Shown in pieces: positions 8,418 to 17,838 of a stretch of 64,000 nt of DNA. The stretch is from Martinezella rhizogenes (GTDB taxonomy: Bacteria; Pseudomonadota; Alphaproteobacteria; Rhizobiales; Rhizobiaceae): assembly GCF_027460065.1 (NCBI RefSeq), contig NZ_JAPYZZ010000017.1, forward strand, positions 550-64,549, written 5' to 3'. The translations under genes were made by a program, and so were the position numbers. Numbering within the stretch: position 1 is the stretch's first letter; every line of letters starts with the position of its first letter. The notes under the pieces were generated by a model. That model was not told the DNA's origin and made no database searches. It saw only the letters and a program-made list of their open reading frames with translations.

Positions 8418-9572
8418 ATGACGATCCGAGCAAATCGAAGAAAGATCCTCAAGTACATGGGAGCAACGATAATGGTCGGTACGACCCCAGCCATCGCAGA
8501 CGGAAAACATACCGATTGGCAGATTGCCGTTTCGGGTGAGACAGAGTTCAAATCCGACCCCGCAACGCGTTTCGATGATCTGGCGAAAAGCGGAAAGTTA
8601 TCGGGTGTGCACGGAGTTGTCGCCTTGCGCGGCGGTCGTATCGCCTTTGAACGTTATATCGACGGCAACGACATGAGTTGGGGACAGACGCTAGAAAATG
8701 TGAAGTTCGGGCCGGAAACCCTTCACGACATCAGATCCGTTACGAAAAGCATCGTCGGTCTACTCTACGGTATTGCGCTCGCTAAGGGGCGAGTGCCGGC
8801 GCTCGACGAGCCGATCATCGCGCAATTTCCCGAATATGCTGATCTTGGCCGTGATCCCGAGCGCGAGCGTATCACCATTCGCCATGCACTGACCATGACG
8901 CTGGCCATGGAATGGAACGAAGACGCCCCCTACACCGATCCTGCCAATAGCGAGATTGCTATGGAGCAAGCGCCGGATCGCTATCGCTTCATTCTGGATC
9001 GGCCGATCCTTGCCAAACCGGGAAGAGGCTGGATTTACAGCGGCGGAGCGGTTGCGCTGATTGGCAAGATCATTGAGCGAGGCACCGGGCAGAGTTTACC
9101 GGACTTCGCGAAAGAAGTGCTGTTTGATCCCCTCGGCATCGACGCCATGGAATGGATCCGAGGCCAGGATGGTGAGCCATCGGCTGCATCGGGGTTACGG
9201 CTGTCGCCTCGCTCACTGGCCCGCATCGGGCAGGTGATCTTGCAGGGCGGCGAATGGCAAGGCCGCAGTGTCATTCCAAAATCCTGGCTCGATGAAAGTT
9301 TCCAACCTGCCGCCATCGTTGATATTGGCTGGCGGGGAATGCATTACGGTTATCTCTGGTATCTCGGCGAGGAGGCTATAACAGACAAGACAGGAACCTA
9401 TGGCGAGCGTTTCATCGCTGCGTTCGGCAATGGTGGGCAACGGCTGTTCGTCTTCCCCGGTGTTGACTTTGTCCTCGCCATCACCACCGGCAATTACAAT
9501 TCCCCGGATCAGTGGGTGGCACCTGCCGCGCTGTTGTTTGACGTGTTCCTGCCCAGCCTCACTAAGACGTGA
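8418..9572 (+). CDS. Serine hydrolase, class C beta-lactamase family, exported
   Basis: 384 residues from the ATG at 8418 (a TTG at 8388 is in frame). The N-terminus, MTIRANRRKILKYMGATIM, looks like a Tat-type signal (RRKILK plus a hydrophobic stretch). The SxxK catalytic pair is in RSVTKSIVGLLYG, the Tyr motif is YSGG in GWIYSGGAVALIG, and the third box is probably FGNGGQRLFV. Relatives include esterases, amidases and DD-peptidase-like proteins, so antibiotic hydrolysis is not implied. Confidence 0.82.
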   Translation: MTIRANRRKILKYMGATIMVGTTPAIADGKHTDWQIAVSGETEFKSDPATRFDDLAKSGKLSGVHGVVALRGGRIAFERYIDGNDMSWGQTLENVKFGPETLHDIRSVTKSIVGLLYGIALAKGRVPALDEPIIAQFPEYADLGRDPERERITIRHALTMTLAMEWNEDAPYTDPANSEIAMEQAPDRYRFILDRPILAKPGRGWIYSGGAVALIGKIIERGTGQSLPDFAKEVLFDPLGIDAMEWIRGQDGEPSAASGLRLSPRSLARIGQVILQGGEWQGRSVIPKSWLDESFQPAAIVDIGWRGMHYGYLWYLGEEAITDKTGTYGERFIAAFGNGGQRLFVFPGVDFVLAITTGNYNSPDQWVAPAALLFDVFLPSLTKT

Positions 9573-9654
9573 AAGCGGGCGTCTTTTCGTTCCTATGACG
9601 GCTAAACACCATTAACATTTGGGATTGGGAAGTCGTGTTGCGGCTTCAGGCTGA

Positions 9655-9879
9655 ATGCCCGCCATGAAGGGCATTTTCGCCAACATCAGTGATCCGAATA
9701 CCGCCGCAGAAGTTGTGATCGAGCTGTTTGGCGCAAATGCCGCGACCGCTGTCGCGTACTGCGCCCTTCAGGCTCGCGCAGACCAACGAAATGAAGACTG
9801 CAGGTTCTGGTTTGAGCCTTTCTGCCCTCTCACCGGGCTGCCATTAATGCGGGACGCACATTGGCCGAGCAACTGGTGA
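9655..9879 (+). CDS. Small hypothetical protein
   Basis: 74 residues. The central part (TAAEVVIELFGANAATAVAY, then ARADQRNEDCRFWFEPF) resembles short helical rhizobial proteins with a xxFW ending. The C-terminus is Trp/Pro-rich and may be frame-drifted. No Shine-Dalgarno is visible before the ATG at 9655 or that at 9664. It could be a decayed gene. Confidence 0.35.
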   Translation: MPAMKGIFANISDPNTAAEVVIELFGANAATAVAYCALQARADQRNEDCRFWFEPFCPLTGLPLMRDAHWPSNW

Positions 9880-9992
9880 GCTTACCTCTCACAAACGAGC
9901 AGGCCGCAGTTGCGCCCACGCAATTCGATACGAGTTCCTTTTTTGTTCCGATCATGATATGCGTGCGTTCGAACCACAGAAGAGGCGCGGCG

Positions 9993-10835
9993 ATGTCGAA
10001 CCAGCAGATCAAATTCAATCGGTTAAAGGCTCTCCACGAAGGAAGGCAAGCGTTCGTCATACCCAATCCGTGGGATGCCGGTTCGGCTCGTCTGTTAACC
10101 AGTCTAGGCTTCGAAGCCCTCGCCACCACTAGCGCCGGTTATGCGTTCTCGAAAGGCAAGAGGGATTCCTTTGCAGGTCTTTCCAGAAGTGAGATTCTTG
10201 AGAATGCCGCCGAGATTGTCGGCGCGACAGAGCTTCCCGTCTCTGCCGACCTCGAGGACGGCTTCGGAGCCGCGCCGGAAACCTGCGCCGAAACCGTTCG
10301 TCTGGCTTGCGGAGTCGGCCTAGTCGGCGGATCAATCGAAGACGCAACAGGCGATCCCGCTGTTCCAATCTACGATCTTTCCCACGCCGTTGAGCGCATC
10401 CAGGCAGCATCGGAAGCAACTCGCGATCTGCCCTTCCTGCTGACCGCCCGGGCCGAAAATTATCTTTGGGAAAAGCCTGATCTGGATGACACGATCAGAC
10501 GGCTTCAAGCCTTCTCCGAAGCGGGGGCAGATGTCCTTTATGCTCCCGGCCTTCCAGACATCGACGCGATCAGAACGGTGTGCCAGGCTGTCGACAAGCC
10601 TGTGAACGTTGTCATGGGGCTTAAAGGACAGAGCTATTCCGTTGCTGAGCTGTCCGAAGCTGGGGTGCGCCGCATTAGCGTTGGCGGCTCGTTCGCGCGG
10701 ACCGCATTCGGCGCTTTAATAAGCGCAGCGCAAGAGGTGAAATCGGTTGGCACTTTCACCTATGCGGTGGATGCGATCCCCGCGCCGGTCATCAGTCAAC
10801 TCATGTCACAGGACAAAAGCTCCGACCGGACATGA
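9993..10835 (+). CDS. Isocitrate lyase/PEP mutase family protein
   Basis: 280 residues from the ATG at 9993; the upstream in-frame extension has no family similarity. The fold is shown by FVIPNPWDAGSARLLTSLGF, then TTSAGYAF, the metal-binding VSADLEDGFG, GGSIED and the LTARAENYLW strand. The family cleaves or rearranges C-C or P-C bonds of 2-hydroxy or oxalacetate-like acids. The isocitrate-lyase KKCGH loop is absent, so it is not a true isocitrate lyase. Carboxyvinyl-carboxyphosphonate mutase-like annotation is common for this group, but the substrate is unknown. Confidence 0.85.
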   Translation: MSNQQIKFNRLKALHEGRQAFVIPNPWDAGSARLLTSLGFEALATTSAGYAFSKGKRDSFAGLSRSEILENAAEIVGATELPVSADLEDGFGAAPETCAETVRLACGVGLVGGSIEDATGDPAVPIYDLSHAVERIQAASEATRDLPFLLTARAENYLWEKPDLDDTIRRLQAFSEAGADVLYAPGLPDIDAIRTVCQAVDKPVNVVMGLKGQSYSVAELSEAGVRRISVGGSFARTAFGALISAAQEVKSVGTFTYAVDAIPAPVISQLMSQDKSSDRT

Positions 10836-10971
10836 ACTTTTCGGCTCTTATATCACGCGATCAACTGAATAAAGATTGTGAACCTTCGGCAGAATGGCAA
10901 TTAGCTCGGGCGTGGCGGCATGGCGTAGGCGATGCCGACAGACCGTGAGACAGGCAGACGAGGACTTGAGG

Positions 10972-11760
10972 ATGACGTACTTTATCTGCATTACATGCGG
11001 CACACAGTTCAGCGAGAGTTCCGAACCACCGGCAGCCTGCCCGATCTGCCAGGACGATCGCCAATTCGTGCCGCAAGCAGGCCAAGAGTGGACGAACAGT
11101 GCAGCGCTGAGCCAGACGCACAGCGTCATCTGGAACGAGGAAGCGCGCGGCATTCACAGCCTGCAAATCTCACCTCACTTCGGAATTGGTCAGCGTGCCT
11201 TTTTAATCGAAGGACCAGAGGGCAACATCCTTTGGGACTGTCTCAGCCTAGTCGACGAAGCAAGCAAAGATCGACTTTCTGCCATGGGTGGCTTGAGCGC
11301 AATCGCCATCTCCCACCCCCATTTCTATTCATCGATGATCGAATGGAGTGCAGCCTGCGGCGGCGTGCCGATCCATATCCACGCTGATGACGGCGAATGG
11401 GTGCAAAGATCCGGCGCGGCCCTAACGTGTTGGACGGGCGAGACGCTGCAGCTGGGCCTGGCGACCATGATCCGATGTGGTGGCCATTTCGCGGGCAGCT
11501 CTGCGCTTCATTGCCCCTGGCTCGAAGGTGGACGCGGCGCACTCTTCGTCGGCGACACAATGCAGGTAACCATGGATCGCAAATGGGTCAGCTTCATGCG
11601 CAGCTACCCGAACCTCATTCCGCTCAATGCCCATACCGTGAGAGAAATTGCGCAGGCGGTGCGGCCATATCGATTTGAGACCATTTATGGAGATTCCCTG
11701 GCAGAACGATCGAAAGCGACGGGAATAGTGCCGTGGAGCGGTCCATGGAAAGATATTTGA
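10972..11760 (+). CDS. MBL-fold hydrolase with N-terminal zinc ribbon
   Basis: 262 residues from the ATG at 10972. The N-terminus has a rubredoxin-like zinc ribbon (CITCGTQF ... ACPICQDD). The remainder follows a metallo-beta-lactamase plan: LIEGPEGNILWDC, ISHPHFYSSM, GGHFAGSSAL and FVGDTMQV. The usual HxHxDH motif reads HPHFYS, so the second half of the metal site is altered. It may use one metal or be a non-canonical hydrolase. No operon partner is apparent; it follows the PEP-mutase-like gene by 136 bp. Confidence 0.72.
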   Translation: MTYFICITCGTQFSESSEPPAACPICQDDRQFVPQAGQEWTNSAALSQTHSVIWNEEARGIHSLQISPHFGIGQRAFLIEGPEGNILWDCLSLVDEASKDRLSAMGGLSAIAISHPHFYSSMIEWSAACGGVPIHIHADDGEWVQRSGAALTCWTGETLQLGLATMIRCGGHFAGSSALHCPWLEGGRGALFVGDTMQVTMDRKWVSFMRSYPNLIPLNAHTVREIAQAVRPYRFETIYGDSLAERSKATGIVPWSGPWKDI

Positions 11761-11862
11761 CCGCCATTGAAGGCCAGCATGCATCTATGACTGCATCCTG
11801 ATTCCGAGCGCCTTGAGCGGAATCGAACAGCCGTTCACCTAGTGCTTTTGCCTAGCACCAAT

Positions 11863-12969
11863 TCATTTCTTCAGCGACAGCGTGTACCGGGTATGCCGAC
11901 GTTCGCCTGTGCGCGTCAGTGCACCGATCTCTACGAGCTGCTGAAGGTCGCGTGTTGCTGTAGCACGGGATGTGTCTGTGATCGAAATGTAGTTTTCGGC
12001 GCTTAGCCCCCCCTTGAAGCCTGCCGTGCCCTCTTTGAAGATGCGCGCGACTACCTTTTCCTGCCGCTCGTTCAGCTGGCCCCGAAAACGATCATAGAAC
12101 TTTGCTTTCTGAATGAAGAAATCGATGCGCTCAAGCGTCGCCCGTTGAGCATCCAGGACCGTTTCTGAAAAGAAAATGAGCCAGCCGGTGATATCAAGCA
12201 TGCGCTGGTGCCGCTCAAGCTCGGAATAGTAGGCCTTCCGGCGCTTCTCGATTGTAAAGGCGAGAGAAATGAGACTTGGCTGCCCTATGTTTTGCGATAG
12301 GGATTTCTCAGCGAGCGCGCGCCCAATTCGGCCGTTGCCATCCTCAAATGGATGTATGCTTTCAAAATAAAGGTGTCCTACTGCGGCGCGCGTCAAAGCT
12401 TGAAGCGACGTTTGACCATCTGGCCCAGATTGATTGAACCATGTGATGAAGGTCTCCATCTCAGTGGTAACCTGGCGAGACGGGGGAGCCTCGAAGTGGA
12501 TTGTGGGCTTGTCCAATCGACCTGACACGATCTGCATGGCGTCTTCGTGCGTGCGGTAAGCACCAACCGTTTCAATATATCGATTTCCGGTCATCAGCAT
12601 TGAATGCCACTGGAACAGTCCCTCGTGACGCAGCGGCCCATGCCAACTTCGATAGACATCCGCCATCATCTCGGCGATCCCCCGCTCCTGGGGGCCGATC
12701 TGTCTGTCATCAGTGTTTAGCCCGAACTGTCGGCGGAGTGACGACTGGACGCTCACGCGGTCGAGATATTCACCCTCAATCTCTGAGGTCTTGACCGCTT
12801 CGTCGCTCAGCAACTCAATGCGAAGTTGGTTGCTATCGTCCTCGTTGAAATGTCGAACAGCACCGATAACCTCGCCCGCGGACTGCAGGAATTTCTGCTC
12901 CAACGTTACCAGGCTTGCGGTGTCGTATCTGAAGTTTGGCCAATCCGTGTTTTGCCAGTTCCATTTCAT
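11863..12969 (-). CDS. Fic-family adenylyltransferase with C-terminal winged helix
   Basis: 368 residues. The Fic core motif is complete, HPFEDGNGRIGR at about residues 206-217. An N-terminal inhibitory helix of the [S/T]xxxE[G/N] type is present (TSEIEG, 61-66), which makes it a self-restrained class II-like Fic protein. The last 45 residues (SITDTSRATATRDLQQLVEI) form a winged helix. Such proteins transfer AMP (or UMP) to a hydroxyl side chain of a target protein. A perfect palindrome overlaps its start codon, which would suit autoregulation through the winged helix. Confidence 0.88.
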   Translation of the reverse strand: MKWNWQNTDWPNFRYDTASLVTLEQKFLQSAGEVIGAVRHFNEDDSNQLRIELLSDEAVKTSEIEGEYLDRVSVQSSLRRQFGLNTDDRQIGPQERGIAEMMADVYRSWHGPLRHEGLFQWHSMLMTGNRYIETVGAYRTHEDAMQIVSGRLDKPTIHFEAPPSRQVTTEMETFITWFNQSGPDGQTSLQALTRAAVGHLYFESIHPFEDGNGRIGRALAEKSLSQNIGQPSLISLAFTIEKRRKAYYSELERHQRMLDITGWLIFFSETVLDAQRATLERIDFFIQKAKFYDRFRGQLNERQEKVVARIFKEGTAGFKGGLSAENYISITDTSRATATRDLQQLVEIGALTRTGERRHTRYTLSLKK

Positions 12970-12998
12970 GAGTTATAGCGCCTCTCTCTATAACTCAT
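12968..12998. promoter_or_regulatory. Palindrome over the fic start codon
   Basis: Perfect 11-bp arms ATGAGTTATAG (12968-12978) and CTATAACTCAT (12988-12998) with a 9-nt spacer. It covers the Fic start region and sits in the Fic/recombinase intergenic space. A dimeric regulator is the likely ligand, possibly the Fic protein's own winged helix. Confidence 0.5.
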
Positions 12999-13170
12999 AA
13001 TTATTGCCAGAAATGAGCTATTGCAAGCCCGTCTATCGCTCGGCACCACATTCTGCAACGCTCCATTCAAGAGGCAGCGATCGACAGCTAACCACTTGTC
13101 CTAAAGATATTTTGTTAACGGGCGCCCCCTATTCCCGCTCGCCCTCGGCACTGGTGCCGAAAGAAACGGA

Positions 13171-15534
13171 ATGAGTATGACCAAACACGACCTTTCATCA
13201 CGTCATTTTCAGCGAAAAATTTCGGAATTCTGCGAGCTTCGCATCGCTCCGATCGCATCCAGGCGAGTGTTGGAGAATATACGACCTTATCTGTCCAGTT
13301 TGATTATCTACCGGAAATCGCCCCCGCTTCTAAATGGCCATATCGACTGGACGATGATCAGTCAGGCCTGTGGGATCGAAGCCGATTTGACAGCAGAACT
13401 GAAAAAGCAGCTCCGGCCAGGCTTGGATGCAATCATCCGCTGGCTCGGTACACCACCAGCGGCCGAAGAACGACGACCGCCAAAGCAGACAGCTAGCTCG
13501 AGCAAAATGGCGCCCGCCAAGAAGGCAGCTTCCGCATCCTCGACCAGAAAGCCGCAATGCGCGGCGACCGACGGTGCCTTTGCCCGGTCCGCGTCGACAC
13601 AGCGCGGCCCTGAACCAAAACCGATAAGCCCGTTCCCGGACGCACTATTTGAAGCGACAGAAGATCCGGCGAGCTTTCAGGACGCATTGATGTATCATAT
13701 GCGGCGGTTCGGCGACACCTATTGGCAGCTTTATCGCGCTGTTGTTCATCTGAATGAGACCTTCGACAATAAGACGCTGCTATCCTGGACCCAGGGCGAG
13801 CGCGTGCCCCGATCTGTTGCCAGTTTCAATATTCTTCGCCGCATCGAGCGACGCTATCGACTTTCAGAGGGGTATTTCAAAGAGAAACTGCCGCATCAGG
13901 CGCGCTCGCTGTATGGTCACGATCTCGGTGATATCAGCCCAGCCGAGCGTCGACGAATTTCATTGCACCTGCCCGAGGACTTCAACAGCCTGCCCTTTAC
14001 CAAGCGCGAGGAGATCCTCGACTGGGTGCGCCGGGTGATCATTTCCGGCTCTACGGAATATCGCCGCTATCAGGCGGCGGCCAGCAAGCAGCGATACGCC
14101 ATCCGCTTTCCCGGCGTCACCTATGGCAGCAGCTTTCTTCCCTCTCGATCATTGGCCTCGGCGGCCGGCGCCAATCAGAACGTTGCCGCAGAAATTGATG
14201 ATCCTGATCTGCTCTCTGGCGTCGTAGACGCGCCGCCAAGGCTTGCCATGGAAATGGCTGATCTCATCCGCTTCAAAACCTCGACACTGACGGCGATTGG
14301 TTTCCAGCGAAATGGCGTCTGGGGTGAGGAAACGGCCTCCCAGAAGATTGAACACCTCGGCTTGATGTTTGGTGCGCTTGCTGCCTCGCCAAACGGCGTC
14401 GTCAAGGGTTTTGGTCTACCAGTCAGCAAGTTGAGCTTCGGCCTTCTCGTCTTCCCCGGTGTTTGGGACTGGTATCTGCAGTGGCGGGAAAAGCGACGCG
14501 GTTTCTATACCAAGTGGGAAGAAGACATGCTGATGGTCGCCCAGGCTCTTACTCGTGCAGACGTAGGCTGGATACGGCAGCACCCGGAGCTGCTTCGGAA
14601 TGTCAGGCCCATCGCGGGCTTGATTGAGCAGGAAGAAATCGACTTCGCGGCTCGCGACTGGCATGGCGCGTGTGACGCGTTTCACCGACATGCCGCGAAC
14701 CGTTCCAAGGAGATCCAGCGAGTGATGCGCGTGCATCGCGACCCATTTGAACCAATCATGTGCGTCCTTGAAGCGGACAGTCCGCTGGCGGAATATCGCA
14801 AGATCACGGACGAGATTCTTAAACGCATGCCGGATGAGAACAGATATCCACGACCGGCCGCCGAAGCCGTCAGATCATTCCTACTGCTTCGGCTTGGCCT
14901 GCACCTTGGGCTCAGACAAAAGAACCTTCGCCAACTTCGTGTCTGCCCTCGTGGACACTATCCGACATCGGAACGCCGGCTTGAGGACATGAAATGCGGA
15001 GAGTTGCGCTGGAGTGATCGCGACCATGGCTGGGAGGTCCTTATCCCGTCGGTCGCATTCAAAAACTCTGGTTCCTCCTTCTTCGGACAGAAACCGTTTC
15101 GGCTGGTACTGCCGGACCTGCTCGATCTCTACGAATATCTCGATGCCTATATCGACCGTCATCGGGGCGTCCTCCTTGGAGGAGCCAAAGATCCCGGAAC
15201 CCTGTTCGTAAAGACGGCGAAGACCACCAGCATCGACGCAGCTTACAACTCGACCACATTCTATGAGGCTTGGAGGACCGTCATTCAACGCTATGGCATT
15301 TATAACCCTTATACCGGGCGAGGTGCCATCAAGGGCTTGTTGCCGCATGGACCGCATAACCTGCGGGACATTCTCGCGACGCATATCCTGAAGCAGACCG
15401 GATCCTACGAGCAGGCGAGCTACGCAATTCAGGATACGCCCGATGTCGTGCAACAGCACTATGGTCGCTTCCTGCCGCAGGACAAGGCGGCGTTGGCCGC
15501 CAAGATTTTGAACCAAGTGTGGGAGGCTGCCTGA
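13171..15534 (+). CDS. Large tyrosine-recombinase-like protein
   Basis: 787 residues; an ATG two codons in is equally possible. Residues about 90-150 form a Lys/Ala/Ser-rich low-complexity linker. The C-terminal third carries a tyrosine-recombinase layout: LGLHLGLRQKNLRQL (Arg I), HNLRDILATHIL (HxxR box) and DVVQQHYGRFLP (Tyr nucleophile). The first 600 residues are not a standard phage-integrase arm and I do not recognise them. It is twice the usual integrase size. Site-specific recombination is inferred from the catalytic residues; the DNA partner site is unknown. Confidence 0.7.
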   Translation: MSMTKHDLSSRHFQRKISEFCELRIAPIASRRVLENIRPYLSSLIIYRKSPPLLNGHIDWTMISQACGIEADLTAELKKQLRPGLDAIIRWLGTPPAAEERRPPKQTASSSKMAPAKKAASASSTRKPQCAATDGAFARSASTQRGPEPKPISPFPDALFEATEDPASFQDALMYHMRRFGDTYWQLYRAVVHLNETFDNKTLLSWTQGERVPRSVASFNILRRIERRYRLSEGYFKEKLPHQARSLYGHDLGDISPAERRRISLHLPEDFNSLPFTKREEILDWVRRVIISGSTEYRRYQAAASKQRYAIRFPGVTYGSSFLPSRSLASAAGANQNVAAEIDDPDLLSGVVDAPPRLAMEMADLIRFKTSTLTAIGFQRNGVWGEETASQKIEHLGLMFGALAASPNGVVKGFGLPVSKLSFGLLVFPGVWDWYLQWREKRRGFYTKWEEDMLMVAQALTRADVGWIRQHPELLRNVRPIAGLIEQEEIDFAARDWHGACDAFHRHAANRSKEIQRVMRVHRDPFEPIMCVLEADSPLAEYRKITDEILKRMPDENRYPRPAAEAVRSFLLLRLGLHLGLRQKNLRQLRVCPRGHYPTSERRLEDMKCGELRWSDRDHGWEVLIPSVAFKNSGSSFFGQKPFRLVLPDLLDLYEYLDAYIDRHRGVLLGGAKDPGTLFVKTAKTTSIDAAYNSTTFYEAWRTVIQRYGIYNPYTGRGAIKGLLPHGPHNLRDILATHILKQTGSYEQASYAIQDTPDVVQQHYGRFLPQDKAALAAKILNQVWEAA

Positions 15535-15620
15535 CCGCCGTGAAAGCCGACATACTGACGCTGCAGGATCACAGGACGCGTCAATCCTCACATGAGGATC
15601 TTTAGTAATCACTTGAATTT

Positions 15621-15653
15621 AATAATTATGCGCATATTATGCGCATAATTATT
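15621..15653. promoter_or_regulatory. Perfect palindromic operator before the XRE gene
   Basis: 15-bp arms AATAATTATGCGCAT and its exact complement with a 3-nt centre. It ends directly before the GGAG ribosome-binding site (15654-15657) of the downstream XRE regulator. The AT-rich, ATGCGCAT-containing dyad is a strong candidate for autoregulation. Confidence 0.7.
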
Positions 15654-15663
15654 GGAGATGTAG

Positions 15664-16638
15664 ATGGCTAACAAACTTAAGAAGTATAGAGTGGATGCTG
15701 GCCTGACCCAGGCTAAACTGGCTGAAATTGCCGGAGTAACCCAATCCACATACCAGAGATGGGAGACTGGCCAGATACCTATTCCGGATGGCAAGATAGA
15801 ACGACTTGCGGCAGTGCTTGATAAAACTCCAGATGCAGTCTTAGGGCTTCGCAAGCCGGTGGAGGCGGCGTTATATGATGCCAAGGCGCCGGATTTCGCG
15901 CAGTATTATGGCGAAGTAGCTCTCCATTTCAAAGATGGCGGTGATCCGCTGCTATTGTCCATTTCAGAAAAAGCATACGGGCAATTCCATCAGGATCTGC
16001 AGGGCGACGATAAATTTTTTATCGTTCAAAGTCTGTCCAATCAGACCGTAATAATCCGTGCGGCTTCAATTGCAGATGTTTATTTTTCCAGTGAAGCGTA
16101 CGATTACTATGGCCCAAAAGACCAAGTCTATCTCCGCAATTCTCCCTTGCAACTACCGGATTCCGGCGATTGGGAAATCATTGAAGCTATCGCCCATGAT
16201 GTTATTGGAATGTATGACTTTGACAAAAACCACATCCAACGGGTCGAAGAGATTCTGTCGCTCACGTCTGACGAAAAGTTTGCAGAGTTAGTGGCGGAGG
16301 GCCTTCTGCAAGAAAGCGAAGTCGAGATTGAAAGGTCGCGAGAGCTAGAAACTCAAGAAGCGATTTTTGATGTGGCGACCAATATTACATATCAGCTGTC
16401 AAATGGCCAAAGGCGCTCCTTCACCGCAGAGAACGAAGTAATCTATGACGCTTTCTGGGAATTAATCGAGTTTCCTGATGCGCGCGATATTGAGATGATA
16501 CGTATCGCCCCAGAGGGCTACCATCGTACAATCTTTGTAAACCCCAATGCGCTGGATTACATATCGCTGCCAACCCACAAATGGGAAGGTGGTAGCCTTG
16601 AGGCAGCAGCTGTTGAATTGGAAACGGCTGAAGCATAG
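15664..16638 (+). CDS. XRE-family regulator with long C-terminal domain
   Basis: 324 residues. Residues 1-65 are a Cro/CI HTH (LTQAKLAEIAGVTQSTYQRW). The rest is acidic and not recognised: the middle (about 75-180) reads as beta-rich and the C-terminal part (about 215-320) ends in YHRTIFVNPNALDYISLPTH. A perfect palindrome lies between promoter and ribosome-binding site, so it probably represses itself. No nearby gene is an evident partner. Confidence 0.75.
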   Translation: MANKLKKYRVDAGLTQAKLAEIAGVTQSTYQRWETGQIPIPDGKIERLAAVLDKTPDAVLGLRKPVEAALYDAKAPDFAQYYGEVALHFKDGGDPLLLSISEKAYGQFHQDLQGDDKFFIVQSLSNQTVIIRAASIADVYFSSEAYDYYGPKDQVYLRNSPLQLPDSGDWEIIEAIAHDVIGMYDFDKNHIQRVEEILSLTSDEKFAELVAEGLLQESEVEIERSRELETQEAIFDVATNITYQLSNGQRRSFTAENEVIYDAFWELIEFPDARDIEMIRIAPEGYHRTIFVNPNALDYISLPTHKWEGGSLEAAAVELETAEA

Positions 16639-16825
16639 CTTCTATGCACTAGCATGGAGCGATCTGGTGCCGCAAATTCTTCTAGCTTCGGAGCTGTGCA
16701 GCCGACTTGATGCCCGCAAGACAGAACCCTTAGGGAAGGCCTTGAAGCGGGGTCGAACCGCCGACCCTATAATTATGAAAACTATCCGTCTGAAATAACT
16801 CAGTAGTTACGGCCGCCGCGGCCGA

Positions 16826-17758
16826 TCAGGCCAGATGCTGCTTTAGGAACGGCACGAGCTTTTCGAGCGCCAGGCCCACCGGCTCCGGCTTGTCGTAGAG
16901 ATCGTAGTGTGACCAGTCTTCCAGTGAAACGAGCTGGCGATCCTTCGAGGCGACGGCGCGGCCGTAGGCTTCCATACCATCGCGGAAAGCGCCGAACGCG
17001 CCGACCTTCTGGCCGATCACGACCATCATCGGCTGGGTCAACAGTGTCTCGGTGAAGGCGAAGGCATCCCAGGCCAGCGTCTTCTGGGCATGGCTGAACA
17101 GCATCCGAGTCCAGCCGCCTTCCCGCTGACCGCGCGGCGTCTTGTAATAGTCGGTCGCTTCGAACACGTCGCGTTCGGTAAGACCGGCTTTCGTGGCCAT
17201 GTCCGGGCGCGCGGGCAGCAGTTCGTTAACCTGCAATTCGCCACCACGCGCTTCCCTGGTGCGCTGCGCTGCCATGGCTTCCAGAGCACCAATCGGGTTG
17301 TACCCGCTGAAGCCCTCACGGAAGAGACGGCCGATATTGACCGGGGTGATGCCGACGACGGCCTTGATGCGCTTTTCCGTCAGGCTGGCGTTGAGCACGT
17401 AGCCGCCACCACCGCAAACGCCGATCACACCGATGCGGCCGGCATCGACATAGGGCAACGTCACCGCGTAATCGATGACATGGCTGATATCCTCGACCCG
17501 CTGGGAGGGGCTTTCGATCCAGCGCGGGCTGCCGCCGGATGCGCCCTGGAAGCTGGCGTCATAGGCGATGACGACGAAGCCCTGCTCGGCAAGTGCCTTG
17601 CCATAAACATTGCCCGAGGTCTGCTCCTTGCAGCTTCCGAACGGATGGACGCTGACGATTGTGGGATAGGTCTTCGCTTCGTCGAACGCCGGCGGGAACA
17701 GGATGTTGGCGGCAACATGCCAGGCCATGTCGGGGTTCTGGATTTGAACGGTTTTCAT
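16826..17758 (-). CDS. Alpha/beta hydrolase with Cys in nucleophile elbow
   Basis: 310 residues from the ATG at 17758, which has AAGGAGAACAAC ahead of it; a longer in-frame start at 17827 is unlikely. The nucleophile elbow is GVCGGGGY with Cys115, as in dienelactone-hydrolase-type enzymes, instead of Ser. The late WSHYDLYDKPEPV segment supplies the His. It is paralogous to the next gene (shared AYDASxQGxSGG and the Cys at the same residue number). Both are probably transcribed together and controlled by the divergent LysR regulator. The substrate is unknown. Confidence 0.8.
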   Translation of the reverse strand: MKTVQIQNPDMAWHVAANILFPPAFDEAKTYPTIVSVHPFGSCKEQTSGNVYGKALAEQGFVVIAYDASFQGASGGSPRWIESPSQRVEDISHVIDYAVTLPYVDAGRIGVIGVCGGGGYVLNASLTEKRIKAVVGITPVNIGRLFREGFSGYNPIGALEAMAAQRTREARGGELQVNELLPARPDMATKAGLTERDVFEATDYYKTPRGQREGGWTRMLFSHAQKTLAWDAFAFTETLLTQPMMVVIGQKVGAFGAFRDGMEAYGRAVASKDRQLVSLEDWSHYDLYDKPEPVGLALEKLVPFLKQHLA

Positions 17759-17838
17759 GTTGTTCTCCTTGTGAGGGGCGCGCAATCTGTGTGGACCGAC
17801 GATGCCGGCCCGCAAGGCGTTCACCACGCCGCTATGAC

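Noticed and set aside
16735-16784. A second tRNA-like segment (minus strand, loop TTCATAA, T-loop TTCGACC)
   Set aside because: The T-arm pairs, but there is no CCA and no acceptor partner, and the anticodon stem pairs only with an odd variable-loop length. Too weak to list as an RNA or attachment site.
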